Shown: one piece after another, positions 23,618 through 31,683 of the stretch | Numbering within the stretch: position 1 is the stretch's first letter | Layout of the letters: each line of letters opens with the position of its first letter | Origin: Bacillota bacterium | GTDB taxonomy: Bacteria; Bacillota; Bacilli; Paenibacillales; NBRC-103111 | Reading direction: 5' to 3' | DNA length: 34,456 nt | NCBI GenBank assembly: GCA_023393235.1 | Contig: JAEWMH010000108.1 | Coordinates: 1-34,456 of the forward strand | Program-made: the position numbers and the translations under genes | Notes under the pieces: model-generated | Databases searched by the model: none | What the model was told of the DNA's origin: nothing | What the model saw: the letters and a program-made list of their open reading frames with translations, nothing else

Positions 23618-24382
23618 ATGGCGAATCCCAAGGTAGGACTGCAGCTGTACACGCTTCGCGATTTAACCAAAGATGATTTTCTGGGAACGATCCGCCAGGT
23701 TGCGGAAATCGGGTACGAAGCTGTGGAATTTGCCGGATTTTTCGGTTTTTCGGCCAAGGAAGTGAAAGCGGTATTAGATGAATGCGGTCTGGAAGCGCCT
23801 TCAGCTCATATTGGCATCAACTTTACCGATATGGCGTTAATGGAGGAAGGACTGAAGCAGCAGATCGAATATGCCCAGGAGCTGGGACTGCAGCATATTA
23901 TCACTCCCTGGTCCCCTTTCTCCGAAGTGCCGACAGAAGAAGAACTGGACGAGCGTATCCGCTTCCTGACCCGGGCCGCGGAGGTGGTGAAGGAGGCCGG
24001 ATTGCAATACGGCTACCATAACCATGCCTTCGAATTCAAAACTGTCAACGGTGAAACCATCATCGATCAGATGCTGGCCCGCATTCCGGCAGATCTGTTC
24101 ACCATGCAGTTTGACCTGGGCTGGGTTCATAAGGGCGGCAAATCCCTGGCTGAATATATCAAGAAATATGCCGGGCGGGTTCCCCTGGTGCATATCAAGG
24201 ACTTCGGCGACGGACGCGATGATACCGAGGTGGGCAACGGGGTTGTGGATTTCAAAAGTGTGTTCTCACTGGCCCAAGAAGCCGGCATCCAATATTACAT
24301 TGTGGAGCAGGAGCAGTTTACCGGCTCCCCGCTGGACAGCGTAAGAATCTCCCTGCAATATTTCCGCAACAACGGCATTTAA
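23618..24382 (+). CDS. Sugar phosphate isomerase/epimerase (xylose-isomerase-like TIM barrel)
   Basis: A 254-residue protein of the AP-endonuclease-2/xylose-isomerase-like family. It begins VGLQLYTLRD; metal-binding positions fit YHNHAFEF (H134, H136), QFDLGW (D166), VHIKDFGDG (H192) and IVEQEQF (E230). Such proteins isomerise or epimerise sugars or inositol derivatives, with a divalent metal ion. The ATG at 23618 is preferred to one 12 bases earlier since GGTGA lies five bases upstream and homologues begin at this Met. A TATACT at 23564-23569 may be the -10 of its promoter. It is monocistronic and ends at a strong terminator. The true substrate cannot be told. Confidence 0.87.
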   Translation: MANPKVGLQLYTLRDLTKDDFLGTIRQVAEIGYEAVEFAGFFGFSAKEVKAVLDECGLEAPSAHIGINFTDMALMEEGLKQQIEYAQELGLQHIITPWSPFSEVPTEEELDERIRFLTRAAEVVKEAGLQYGYHNHAFEFKTVNGETIIDQMLARIPADLFTMQFDLGWVHKGGKSLAEYIKKYAGRVPLVHIKDFGDGRDDTEVGNGVVDFKSVFSLAQEAGIQYYIVEQEQFTGSPLDSVRISLQYFRNNGI

Positions 24383-24414
24383 TTGTAAACACATCCAAGC
24401 ATCATCACACGAAA

Positions 24415-24454
24415 AAATACCGGACAGCGGACCAAGGGCCGTTATCCGGTATTT
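24415..24454. terminator. Bidirectional terminator between isomerase and LysE genes
   Basis: AAATACCGGA (24415-24424) is the exact complement of TCCGGTATTT (24445-24454). Confidence 0.88.
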
Positions 24455-24478
24455 GTTATCTAATACTGTTCGTAATCC

Positions 24479-25108
24479 TTATGTGCGGCTGGCACCCAGC
24501 AGCTTCAGCCCCAACCCCACAAAAATGACGCCCGTCACCTTGTTCAGGTATTTGCCGAATTGGCTTTGGCGCAGCCACTTGGTCATGAAGTCGGATACCA
24601 CCACCAGCAGCATACACCACAGTGTCCCGGTTGTAATGAAGGTCAGCCCGAGAATCAGAAACGGCAGCGCCCCGTAGGTTTGGTCAGCACTGACGAACTG
24701 GGGCAGGAAAGCCAGGTAGAACAAGGCCACCTTGGGATTAAACACATTGGTCAGGAGGCCCTGGAGATAAATCTTGCGCAGCCCTTCCTTGGGCATTGCA
24801 CCTGATTCCATGGCAGGGTTTTCCCTGCTGCGGATAGACTTGATCCCCAGGTAAACTAGATAAGCAGCGCCGATCCACTTGATCAGGTTAAAGGCCAAAG
24901 CGGAGTGCATCAGAATGGCGGACAACCCGAAGGCGGCAAAGGCCGTATGCACAAAAGCCCCCGAGATAATGCCGAACACGGACATCATACCTGCGGTTTT
25001 CCCTTGGGACATACATCTGCCGAAGATGTACAGGGTATCGCTGCCCGGTGTCATATTCAGCAGAAGCCCCGATAATAAAAAGACCGTGTAATGCTCAATG
25101 CCCAACAT
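24479..25108 (-). CDS. LysE/RhtB-family exporter
   Basis: A 209-residue membrane protein with about six helices. Family marks are LNMTPGSDTLYIFGR (the TPGPD-type motif, here TPGSD) and LLTNVFNPKVALFYLAFLPQF (NPK motif). Members export amino acids or related small molecules. The ATG has GGGAGGG upstream. It is the last gene of the hprK-like operon, 26 bases after the GNAT gene. Substrate unknown. Confidence 0.9.
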   Translation of the reverse strand: MLGIEHYTVFLLSGLLLNMTPGSDTLYIFGRCMSQGKTAGMMSVFGIISGAFVHTAFAAFGLSAILMHSALAFNLIKWIGAAYLVYLGIKSIRSRENPAMESGAMPKEGLRKIYLQGLLTNVFNPKVALFYLAFLPQFVSADQTYGALPFLILGLTFITTGTLWCMLLVVVSDFMTKWLRQSQFGKYLNKVTGVIFVGLGLKLLGASRT

Positions 25109-25134
25109 AATGCCGACCCTCCCTGCCCAGGATT

Positions 25135-25587
25135 CTATACCAGCATATAATAGTGGAAAAATTCCTCATTCAGCACATAACCGTGCTCCAAATATACCTT
25201 TTGAGCCCGCAGGTTGGTCACCTGGGTGGCGATTTCAAGCCCTTTGGACTTGGTGAGAACGGCAAATTCCCGCGCAGCCTCCAGAAGACCCTTGCCTACC
25301 TGCTTACTGCGGTGGGATTCACGCACATAGAGGTCATTCAACAGCCAGATGCGTTTCATGGAGACGGAGGAAAACAACGGATAGAGCTGCATAAAGCCTA
25401 CTGCCGTTCCGTCAGCTTCATCCCTGGCTAAGAAAATAACGGATTCCCCATGCTCCAAACGGTCAAATAAGAAGGCTCCGGCCCCCTCCACATCACTTTG
25501 CTGACCGTAAAATACCCGGTATTCATCGAATAATACAGCCGCATCATCTACTTCGCGGATCGTAGCTTGAGCGATGGTCACACTCAT
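25135..25587 (-). CDS. GNAT-family N-acetyltransferase
   Basis: A 150-residue GNAT protein. Acetyl-CoA binding is seen in WLLNDLYVRESHRSKQVGKG, where HRSKQVGKGLL stands for the Q/RxxGxG/A motif, and the C-terminal RAQKVYLEHGYVLNEEFFHY is typical of the fold. It overlaps the stop of its target's neighbour: its ATG shares four bases with the end of the 219-residue unknown gene, so they are made together. This might pair an acetyltransferase with an unknown protein or with the LysE exporter downstream. Acceptor unknown. Confidence 0.88.
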   Translation of the reverse strand: MSVTIAQATIREVDDAAVLFDEYRVFYGQQSDVEGAGAFLFDRLEHGESVIFLARDEADGTAVGFMQLYPLFSSVSMKRIWLLNDLYVRESHRSKQVGKGLLEAAREFAVLTKSKGLEIATQVTNLRAQKVYLEHGYVLNEEFFHYYMLV

Positions 25588-26243
25588 ACCTGCTCCTCCG
25601 TTTCATAGAACGCAAACAGCGTCTCTACCGGCTTGAAATACAGATGTCCGTCCTCCCATGCCTGGAAATGCAGGTCCATCCTGGAATCCGTCCAGGTGGG
25701 CGGAGTTCCTTTAGTATTAAGCTTCCGCGGCAATACGGGCTCCTCCACCACAGCGGGGAATTCCTGATAACCGAACAGCAGATTTTCATGCATGGCGATA
25801 ATCTCATATTTGGGACCGAAGAAGGCATGCTCCTCCTGAAGCTGGTAGTGGTAATAAATATAGCTGGCCATCATCTCCGGAAGCAGATGCGCCACTCTGC
25901 CCACTCTCCGCTCCACAGGCGCCTTCCGCCTCCAATGCTCCGGGCTTTCCGGCGCGTTAAAGTGGAACACGTCGATCATCTGGATCCAGCTTCTCGGTTT
26001 GTCTTCCCCCGGCCAAGCCTCCAGCACCTGCTCCATACCGGCAAACCATCTGTCCGGATGATACGCCTCATTCAAGCATTCATAATACAGGAATACCGAA
26101 CGTTTCCAGCGGTGTCCGGTGAGGGTCATCAACAGCCCGTCTGCCATATCCCTGCGGACGGCATCCAGCCGCTGCCGGAACAGCTCCAGCCCTTCCTCCT
26201 CATGTCCTTCCTTCAACTGCGCCCGATAGATGCAACGAATCAT
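25584..26243 (-). CDS. Conserved hypothetical protein, 219 aa
   Basis: I do not recognise the family. The start MIRCIYRAQLKEGHEEEGLELFRQRL resembles the first strand and helix of a dimeric alpha/beta-barrel (ABM/EthD-like) domain; that is the only structural clue, shown here as IRCIYRAQLKEGHEEE. The rest is rich in Trp, Tyr and His (SWIQMIDVFHFNAPESPEHW, YIYYHYQLQEEHAFFGPKYE, WTDSRMDLHFQAWEDGHLYF), without signal peptide or membrane helix. The chain looks soluble and may bind a sugar or similar ligand given the GH43-like gene 37 bases upstream. Its stop overlaps the GNAT start by four bases. Confidence 0.7.
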   Translation of the reverse strand: MIRCIYRAQLKEGHEEEGLELFRQRLDAVRRDMADGLLMTLTGHRWKRSVFLYYECLNEAYHPDRWFAGMEQVLEAWPGEDKPRSWIQMIDVFHFNAPESPEHWRRKAPVERRVGRVAHLLPEMMASYIYYHYQLQEEHAFFGPKYEIIAMHENLLFGYQEFPAVVEEPVLPRKLNTKGTPPTWTDSRMDLHFQAWEDGHLYFKPVETLFAFYETEEQV

Positions 26244-26280
26244 AATTCCAAGCTCCTCATCTAGTTATAGAATGTTTTGT

Positions 26281-27234
26281 TTAGAAATTCACGGGAACCG
26301 GCAGGCAGACCGGCGGAATGTCCCGGCGGCAAACCAGCTGGCCGTCCTCTACCACCAATTCAGCCGCTTGAATAGAGCTGCGCCGGCCTTCATATCCATT
26401 GTCCCCTCCGGGAACCCGTCCGGGATGGGTAAAATAGAAAATCCAGGCACGTTCTCCCACTGCCACAACATCCGCATGGAAGCCGAATCCCCGGTCATCC
26501 TCCCGGCTGCCGGAATCGGCCAGAATCTGACCGTTCCGTTCCCAGCATTCCATATCCTCCGAGCGGTAAACCCCCTGCCCTTTCCACTCATCCACAATCA
26601 TCCAATAGGCGCCGCCCAACGAAAACACATTAGCTCCTTCATGGGGATGGGTCTCCACAACAGGTCCTGTTACACGCCAGGTATACAAATCCACCGAATC
26701 CGCGGCATAGGTATGGGAACCGTTGGCCTCATCCTTGTACCACATCCGGAAGCCGCCTCCGGGCAGCTCCGCCACGCAGGCATCAATCACCCTGTCCGAG
26801 CTCAATGCCAGCTTGGATTCGAACTGCCACACCAGCAGATCGGCGCTGGTATAATGGAGAATTTCCCGCTTGTGGCCGGCCCATTGGATGGGAACCCCCT
26901 GAATATAGCTGACGTACATATGATATAACCCGTTATTGTAGATGATTTCCGGTGCCCAGAAGGTATTGCGGCCCCATTCCACATCCAGCCCCTCCAGGAT
27001 GCCTCTGTACAGCCAGCTTTGTCCACCGTCCCGGGACACGGCCACACCCAAATCCGTGCCGTGCACCCAAGCTACTCCCGCACCCTCTGCCGTCGCCCGG
27101 CGGTTGGTATACACCATCCACCATTCCTTCAGCTCCCGGTTCCACACCATCACCGGATCAGCCGCTCCGTCATAGATGGGATCGCGGAACAAGGGGGCTT
27201 TCATGGTGTTTTGCGTTGGCTGCTGCAGGCTCAT
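26281..27234 (-). CDS. GH43-like five-bladed beta-propeller glycoside hydrolase
   Basis: A 317-residue protein, without signal peptide, that fits the GH43/GH32-type propeller. Likely catalytic residues are D26 (GAADPVMV, the base), D151 (DRVIDACV, the pKa-tuning Asp) and E199 (HPHEGANVF, the acid). FWAPEIIYNNGLYHMYVSY is the typical second-blade signature of these enzymes. It probably works in the cytoplasm on imported oligosaccharides; the sugar is unknown. Its ATG overlaps the stop of the hprK-like gene (ATGA), with GGAG eight bases upstream. This tight coupling to a kinase-like gene is unusual. Confidence 0.75.
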   Translation of the reverse strand: MSLQQPTQNTMKAPLFRDPIYDGAADPVMVWNRELKEWWMVYTNRRATAEGAGVAWVHGTDLGVAVSRDGGQSWLYRGILEGLDVEWGRNTFWAPEIIYNNGLYHMYVSYIQGVPIQWAGHKREILHYTSADLLVWQFESKLALSSDRVIDACVAELPGGGFRMWYKDEANGSHTYAADSVDLYTWRVTGPVVETHPHEGANVFSLGGAYWMIVDEWKGQGVYRSEDMECWERNGQILADSGSREDDRGFGFHADVVAVGERAWIFYFTHPGRVPGGDNGYEGRRSSIQAAELVVEDGQLVCRRDIPPVCLPVPVNF

Positions 27235-28142
27235 TCGTCCATCTCCAGTCGTTTCAGGAAGTCATTCATGGCGCTGTAGCCCTGTTGGCGCAAATACCAG
27301 TTGTTGGCGGCAGCCTCAACCAGACCCGCAACATCGCGGCCGGGCTGCAGCTGGATTTCGATATGGGGAATGGCAATATCCATATACTCGGTGAACTTGG
27401 TTTCCAGCTCCAGCTCATTGTTCAAAGCATTGTCCTGCCACTTGGTCAGCTCAATATCCAACACCACCCGGGTTTCATCCTGGAACGCGCTGCGTCCGTA
27501 GAGGCGGGATACATTAATCAGGCCGATGCTGCGCAGGGCGAGGAATTCTTTGGTTTTGCCGTCATGGGTGCCGAGAAGGGTTTCCGGACCGGTTTTTTTG
27601 AGGACCACCACGTCGTCGGCCACTAGCCTGTGTCCCCTGCGGATCAGGGTATGGGCGGTTTCGCTTTTGCCTACGCCGGATTTACCGCGCAGCAGAATGC
27701 CAATGCCGGAAACGTTCACGCAGACCCCATGGACCGTCATTTGGGGAGCCATCAGCTTGCCCAGATAGGAATTGGCCAGTTCCTGGAATTTTTTGGTGCG
27801 AAGAGGTGTCCTCAGAAGAGGGATATTCTCCTCTTCACAATATTTGATCAGATATTTTAGCCCCTCCTGGTTCCAAGTAACCACGAAGCAAGGCGGATGA
27901 TACTTAACGATATTGCCGATGCGGACATTCCGTTCCTCTTCCGATAAGGTATGTAAATAGTTGATTTCCTTTTGCCCGAGAAGCTGGATATGATCCTGGG
28001 AAAAGAAGTCAAAATATCCCACGAATTCCAAGCCCGGCCGGTGAACCTCCGGCTTCGGGATCCCCCGGTTTAATTGGGAATGTCCGGCCAGTACCTCCAG
28101 CCCGAATTTATCCACCAAATCTTTGACCACAATGCTGTTCAT
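27231..28142 (-). CDS. hprK: HPr kinase/phosphorylase-like protein, divergent
   Basis: A 303-residue protein with the two-domain HprK layout. The N-terminal part has VHRPGLEFVGYFDFF and ENIPLLRT; the C-terminal kinase part has TVHGVCV (H138), P-loop GKSGVGKSE (153-161), RGHRLVADDVV (D176, D177) and IQLQPGRDVAGLVEAAANNW. Two signature positions differ from the usual family: LEIRGLGIINV appears as LALRSIGLINV (A202, S205), and the VADDxVEI segment reads VADDVVVL. Canonical HprK phosphorylates HPr at Ser46 and drives catabolite repression. The changes and the coupling to a GH43-like gene rather than lgt suggest a second, specialised copy. The ribosome binding site GGGAGG is rather far (12 bases) from the ATG. 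Confidence 0.75.
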   Translation of the reverse strand: MNSIVVKDLVDKFGLEVLAGHSQLNRGIPKPEVHRPGLEFVGYFDFFSQDHIQLLGQKEINYLHTLSEEERNVRIGNIVKYHPPCFVVTWNQEGLKYLIKYCEEENIPLLRTPLRTKKFQELANSYLGKLMAPQMTVHGVCVNVSGIGILLRGKSGVGKSETAHTLIRRGHRLVADDVVVLKKTGPETLLGTHDGKTKEFLALRSIGLINVSRLYGRSAFQDETRVVLDIELTKWQDNALNNELELETKFTEYMDIAIPHIEIQLQPGRDVAGLVEAAANNWYLRQQGYSAMNDFLKRLEMDE

Positions 28143-28264
28143 TCTTCTGCCAATCCTCCCACTGATCTGATACTGCCGGCCGTTCTCCGCAAAGAACAGC
28201 GCATACTATCCATATTGTATTCGACTTTTTGCGCCAATCCCCTTCCGGTTCAAAAAGAAAACAA

Positions 28265-28290
28265 AAAAAGCTTCATGTGCGAAGCTTTTT
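28265..28290 (-). terminator. Terminator of the amino-acid importer operon
   Basis: AAAAAGCTTC (28265-28274) pairs exactly with GAAGCTTTTT (28281-28290). On the minus strand it follows the last permease gene by 21 bases and has a long T run. Confidence 0.88.
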
Positions 28291-28311
28291 GTTGTGAAAA
28301 GAGGGACAGAG

Positions 28312-28962
28312 TTAAATGTGCTTGGCCTCCAGCCTGCGGGCGGCGACGGAAAGCATATAATTGACGGTAAAGTACAAAACGGCAGCCAGCAGCATGGTCG
28401 GAATGGCAAAGGCGAATTTTTGCCCGTTGACGATCTGCACATTATGCATCAGCTCCGGCAGCGAGATAATCACAGCCAGGCTGGTATCCTTGAGCAGGGA
28501 AATAAATTGGCTCACCATAGGCGGGGACATTCTGCGCAGCGCCTGGGGCAGGGTGATATGCCATAGGGTCTGGATATAGCTCAGACCGGAGGAACGGGCT
28601 GCTTCAACCTGGCCCTTGTTGATGGAGGTCAAACCGCCCCGGACAATTTCCGAAATCATCGCCCCCTCGAACAACGTCAAAGCCAGGATGGCGGACCAAT
28701 AGATGCCCAGCTTAATCCCTAGCTGCGGGAGCACCATATACGCAAAAAAGATAAGCAGCAATAAGGGCAGATTGCGGATGGTATCCACTACTAACGCAAC
28801 CACATGATACACCCCGGGAATGCGGGTATACCGCAGCACCCCCAGCACAAGCCCCAGCACGAAGCTCAGAATAATCGCCACCACCGAGATCCATACCGTA
28901 GTCCAAAAGCCCTCCATGATAAAAGACAGGTTATCCGCCGAATAAGCTCCTATAAAATCCAC
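28312..28962 (-). CDS. Polar amino-acid ABC importer permease (second)
   Basis: A 216-residue permease of the HisM/GlnP family with about five helices. The cytoplasmic coupling loop is seen in EIVRGGLTSINKGQVEAARSSGLSY and in LPQALRRMSPP. The start is a GTG at 28960-28962 with GAGGAGG upstream. It lies 15 bases after the first permease, and the two probably form a heterodimer. The pair imports an amino acid, perhaps glutamine or glutamate/aspartate. Confidence 0.92.
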   Translation of the reverse strand: MDFIGAYSADNLSFIMEGFWTTVWISVVAIILSFVLGLVLGVLRYTRIPGVYHVVALVVDTIRNLPLLLLIFFAYMVLPQLGIKLGIYWSAILALTLFEGAMISEIVRGGLTSINKGQVEAARSSGLSYIQTLWHITLPQALRRMSPPMVSQFISLLKDTSLAVIISLPELMHNVQIVNGQKFAFAIPTMLLAAVLYFTVNYMLSVAARRLEAKHI

Positions 28963-28977
28963 GATGCGTCCTCCTCT

Positions 28978-29637
28978 CTACGAGCTTCTGGCGAAACGCC
29001 GCTCCAGATAATGAATGCCGAAGCTTAAAGGAACGGTCAGCACCAGATAGAACAACGCCACCAGGGAATAAACCGTCAACGGCAGGAAGGTATCCGAATT
29101 AATCAGGTCCGCATAATACATGAGATCCATTCCGCTTACAACCGCCAGGATGGACGAGTTCTTCACTAGGTTCAGAAACTGGTTGCCCATGGAGGGAGTT
29201 GCGATCTTAATGGCCTGGGGCAAAATCACATGGAACATGGTTTGGTTATACGTCAGACCCGTGGCGCGCGCTGCCTCGCTCTGCCCCTTAGGGATGGACT
29301 GGATGCCGGCCCGTATGCACTCCGCTATAAAAGCCGCCGTATATACCGTCAAGCCCAGGGTTCCCGATACAAATCCGTCCAAAGGTACACCCAGGGAGGC
29401 AGGCCCGTAATAAAAGATATACACGACCAGCAAAAGGGGAATATTCCGGATAAACTCCACAAACCCTGTTCCCAGCCAATTCAGTGCCTTCACCGGGGCA
29501 ATCCGCATCACCGCAATGACGGCTCCCAGCAAAAAACTTGCCACCAAAGCGATCAAGCTGATTTGGATCGTGTTGAGGAAACCTTCGAAGAAACGGTCCC
29601 AGTGTTTGAACAACACATCAATGTCGAACTTAGCCAT
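28978..29637 (-). CDS. Polar amino-acid ABC importer permease (first)
   Basis: A 219-residue HisM/GlnP-type permease. It has FVEFIRNIPLLLVVYIFYYG near the middle and the EAA loop ECIRAGIQSIPKGQSEAARA with LPQAIKIATPS. The ATG has TAGGAGAG upstream. It is separated from the binding-protein gene by 75 bases which hold a perfect 10-bp hairpin, so its level may be set below that of the binding protein. Partner of the next permease. Confidence 0.92.
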   Translation of the reverse strand: MAKFDIDVLFKHWDRFFEGFLNTIQISLIALVASFLLGAVIAVMRIAPVKALNWLGTGFVEFIRNIPLLLVVYIFYYGPASLGVPLDGFVSGTLGLTVYTAAFIAECIRAGIQSIPKGQSEAARATGLTYNQTMFHVILPQAIKIATPSMGNQFLNLVKNSSILAVVSGMDLMYYADLINSDTFLPLTVYSLVALFYLVLTVPLSFGIHYLERRFARSS

Positions 29638-29666
29638 AGTGCTTCTCTCCTAACCGCAGATGTGGC

Positions 29667-29700
29667 AAAAGGGATAAGCGGCAAGCCACCTATCCCTTTT
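29667..29700 (-). terminator. Intercistronic stem-loop after the binding-protein gene
   Basis: AAAAGGGATA (29667-29676) is exactly complementary to TATCCCTTTT (29691-29700), with a 14-base loop. On the minus strand only four T follow, so it may be a partial terminator or an mRNA-protecting hairpin that raises the amount of binding protein over the permeases. Confidence 0.7.
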
Positions 29701-29712
29701 GACGTTCCGGCA

Positions 29713-30594
29713 TTATTTGGCCGGCTTCACACCCATCCAGGATTCGTACAGCTTGTCGTAGTCGCCGCTTTTCTTCATGTCGCCCAGAAGCTGGTTAACC
29801 ACGCCCGCAAAGCCGGTGTCTCCCTTAGGCATAGCGATTCCGTAAGGCTCATCGGTGAAGGTGCCGCCTACAACCTCGTAGTTGGCATCCTGCTTCATCA
29901 TGCCGAACAGAATGGCATTGTCCGTGGTCAGCGCAACGCCTTGGCCCGCCTTCAGAGCAGTAAAAGCGTCCTGATAGTTCTCAAACTCCAGAATGGTGGC
30001 ATCCGGCACCTTCTGACGGATATTGGTGGCCGAGGTGGAGCCCTTCACCGCAAGGACCTTGTCACCCTTCTTCAGATCGGCCACACTCTTCAGGGGGCTG
30101 CCCTTTTTTACCAGAATGGATTGGCCCGCCATGAAGTAAATATCGCTGAATTCCACCTGCTGCTTCCGTTCCTCTGTAATGGTCATGGTGGCGATGATCA
30201 GGTCAATTTCACCGTTTTGCAGCATGGGAATCCGAGTTTTGGAGGTAACCTCCTTCAGCTCCAGCTTGTTTTCATCACCAAGGATCTTTTTGGCGATCGC
30301 TTTGGCAATATCAATATCGAAGCCCTCTACCTTGCCGGTAGACGGATTTTTCAAGCCGAACAGGTTAGTATCGAACTTCACACCGGCAACCAGCTTGCCG
30401 CGTTTTTTGATGGCGTCAATGGTTTTGCTGTCAATCTTCGCCTCCGGTGATGCGGCAGCAGCCGTGCTTGCCGTTCCAGCGCTGGGCGCTACGGATGCGG
30501 CGGTTTCTTCCGTTTTTTCGCCGCAGGCTGTGAGCACCAGCATCAAAACCAGCATCAGTGCCAATCCAATATGAAACCCTCTCCACTTGTTCAT
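29713..30594 (-). CDS. Amino-acid ABC importer substrate-binding lipoprotein
   Basis: A 293-residue lipoprotein. The signal peptide has a lipobox LTAC with C24, followed by an Ala/Ser-rich tether (about 30-52). The bi-lobed solute-binding domain (SBP_bac_3 type) begins at KKRGKLVAGVKFDTNLFG; GFDIDIAKAIAKKILGD and the hinge AVKGSTSATNIRQKVPDA are typical. It binds a polar amino acid outside the membrane; the family members nearest by pattern bind glutamine or glutamate/aspartate. It lies 44 bases after the ATPase gene. Confidence 0.92.
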   Translation of the reverse strand: MNKWRGFHIGLALMLVLMLVLTACGEKTEETAASVAPSAGTASTAAAASPEAKIDSKTIDAIKKRGKLVAGVKFDTNLFGLKNPSTGKVEGFDIDIAKAIAKKILGDENKLELKEVTSKTRIPMLQNGEIDLIIATMTITEERKQQVEFSDIYFMAGQSILVKKGSPLKSVADLKKGDKVLAVKGSTSATNIRQKVPDATILEFENYQDAFTALKAGQGVALTTDNAILFGMMKQDANYEVVGGTFTDEPYGIAMPKGDTGFAGVVNQLLGDMKKSGDYDKLYESWMGVKPAK

Positions 30595-30638
30595 CGAAAT
30601 CGTCTCCCTTTTATGTATATTGGATAACCGAAAAGCCG

Positions 30639-31367
30639 TTAATGATGAAGCAGCCTGCCCAGAAACAGCTGCGCCCGCTCCTCCTTAGGATTGTCGAAGA
30701 ACTCGGCAGCCGGTGCCTCCTCTACAATCTGCCCCTGATCCATAAATACCACCCTGTCCGCCACCTCACGGGCAAAGCCCATTTCGTGGGTGACAATCAC
30801 CATGGTCATGCCGTTATGCGCCAGGGAACGCATCACGTCCAGCACCTCTCCGATCATCTCAGGGTCCAATGCGGAGGTGGGTTCATCAAATAACATGAGC
30901 TCCGGATTCATGGCCAGCCCCCGGGCTATGGCCACACGCTGCTGTTGCCCGCCGGATAGCTCCGAGGGATAGCTTTGCGCTTTTTCGGCAATGCCCACCT
31001 TCTCCAGGTACACCATTGCTGTTTTCTGTGCCTCTTCCTTGGATATGCCCAGCACCTTGGTGGGGGCCAGCACAATGTTGTCGATGACCTTCTTATGGGG
31101 ATACAGGTTAAAATGCTGGAACACCATGCCGATGTTACGGCGGAAGGCATTGATGTCCACTTTTTTATCATGAAGCGGGACACCGTTCACCACCAGCTCA
31201 CCGTCGGTTATGGTCTCAAGGCGGTTGATGCACCGGAGCGCCGTGCTTTTCCCGGAGCCCGAAGGACCGATAATCACCACCACTTCACCCTTCTGGATCG
31301 TGAGATTCACATTCTTCAACACATGAAACTTGCCAAAATATTTGTTCACATTCTTGAACTGAATCAT
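30639..31367 (-). CDS. glnQ: Polar amino-acid ABC importer ATPase
   Basis: A 242-residue ABC ATPase of the GlnQ/HisP group: Walker A GPSGSGKST, Q-loop MVFQHFNLYPHKKVIDNI, signature LSGGQQQRVAIARGL, Walker B LMLFDEPTSALDPE and switch H in VTHEMGFAREVADRV. The ATG at 31367 is preferred over in-frame starts up to 31418 because GGGGAGG precedes it and MIQFKNVNKYFG is the usual beginning. It is the first gene of the importer operon, with a good sigma-A promoter upstream. The gene symbol is by family resemblance; the transported amino acid is not certain. Confidence 0.9.
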   Translation of the reverse strand: MIQFKNVNKYFGKFHVLKNVNLTIQKGEVVVIIGPSGSGKSTALRCINRLETITDGELVVNGVPLHDKKVDINAFRRNIGMVFQHFNLYPHKKVIDNIVLAPTKVLGISKEEAQKTAMVYLEKVGIAEKAQSYPSELSGGQQQRVAIARGLAMNPELMLFDEPTSALDPEMIGEVLDVMRSLAHNGMTMVIVTHEMGFAREVADRVVFMDQGQIVEEAPAAEFFDNPKEERAQLFLGRLLHH

Positions 31368-31403
31368 GCCGAACCTCCCCTCTTTTTCTGTTTTATTCCG
31401 TCC

Positions 31404-31420
31404 ATGTTTATTAGACATGT
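31404..31420. promoter_or_regulatory. Operator-like inverted repeat, leader copy
   Basis: ATGTTTATTAGACATGT, with arms CATGT/ACATG when the preceding C is included. It lies in the transcribed leader of the importer operon, just after the expected start point. A near copy is found 71 bases upstream at 31475. Confidence 0.5.
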
Positions 31421-31433
31421 GAAGATTACCGTT

Positions 31434-31462
31434 ATATTACACGCATTCCTGTAAAAGATCAA
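31434..31462 (-). promoter_or_regulatory. Sigma-A promoter of the amino-acid importer operon
   Basis: On the minus strand: -35 TTGATC (31462-31457), a 17-base spacer, then -10 TAATAT (31439-31434). The expected start is near 31427, 60 bases before the glnQ start codon. Confidence 0.75.
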
Positions 31463-31474
31463 CCACTTGATGTT

Positions 31475-31490
31475 ATGTTTATTAACATGT
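31475..31490. promoter_or_regulatory. Operator-like inverted repeat, upstream copy
   Basis: ATGTTTATTAACATGT, an inverted repeat ATGTT-TATT-AACAT, 12 bases upstream of the -35 box. It shares 16 of 17 positions with the leader copy, with one G missing. A CodY-like 15-mer with three mismatches overlaps its end (31487-31501), which would suit an amino-acid uptake operon but is weak. The remaining bases to 31683 show only AT-rich sequence and the ribosome binding site of the next gene. Confidence 0.5.
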
Positions 31491-31683
31491 TTCTGAAAAA
31501 TTCGAAATTTAGTTAAATTTAATGTAACATTTTTGTATTCAATGGAAGGTTATCGGACATGCACATTTTCAGGTTTTATTCAACCATAATTAGGCGGCTG
31601 GTCCGGGAAATTGGCGGAGGTGGAGAATATAGTGGGAATGAGAACCGGAAATGGCACGGTCATTTCCAGACAGGAGGTTAACG

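Noticed and set aside
25644..26264. 206-codon plus-strand frame opposite the 219-residue gene
   Set aside because: The reverse-strand gene has a proper start, coupling to its neighbour and sits in an operon; the plus frame has neither motif nor start site.
29230..30450. Long open frame (406 codons) on the plus strand opposite the importer genes
   Set aside because: It runs antisense through a permease and the binding protein, both with clear family motifs; its translation has no recognisable domain and no ribosome binding site.
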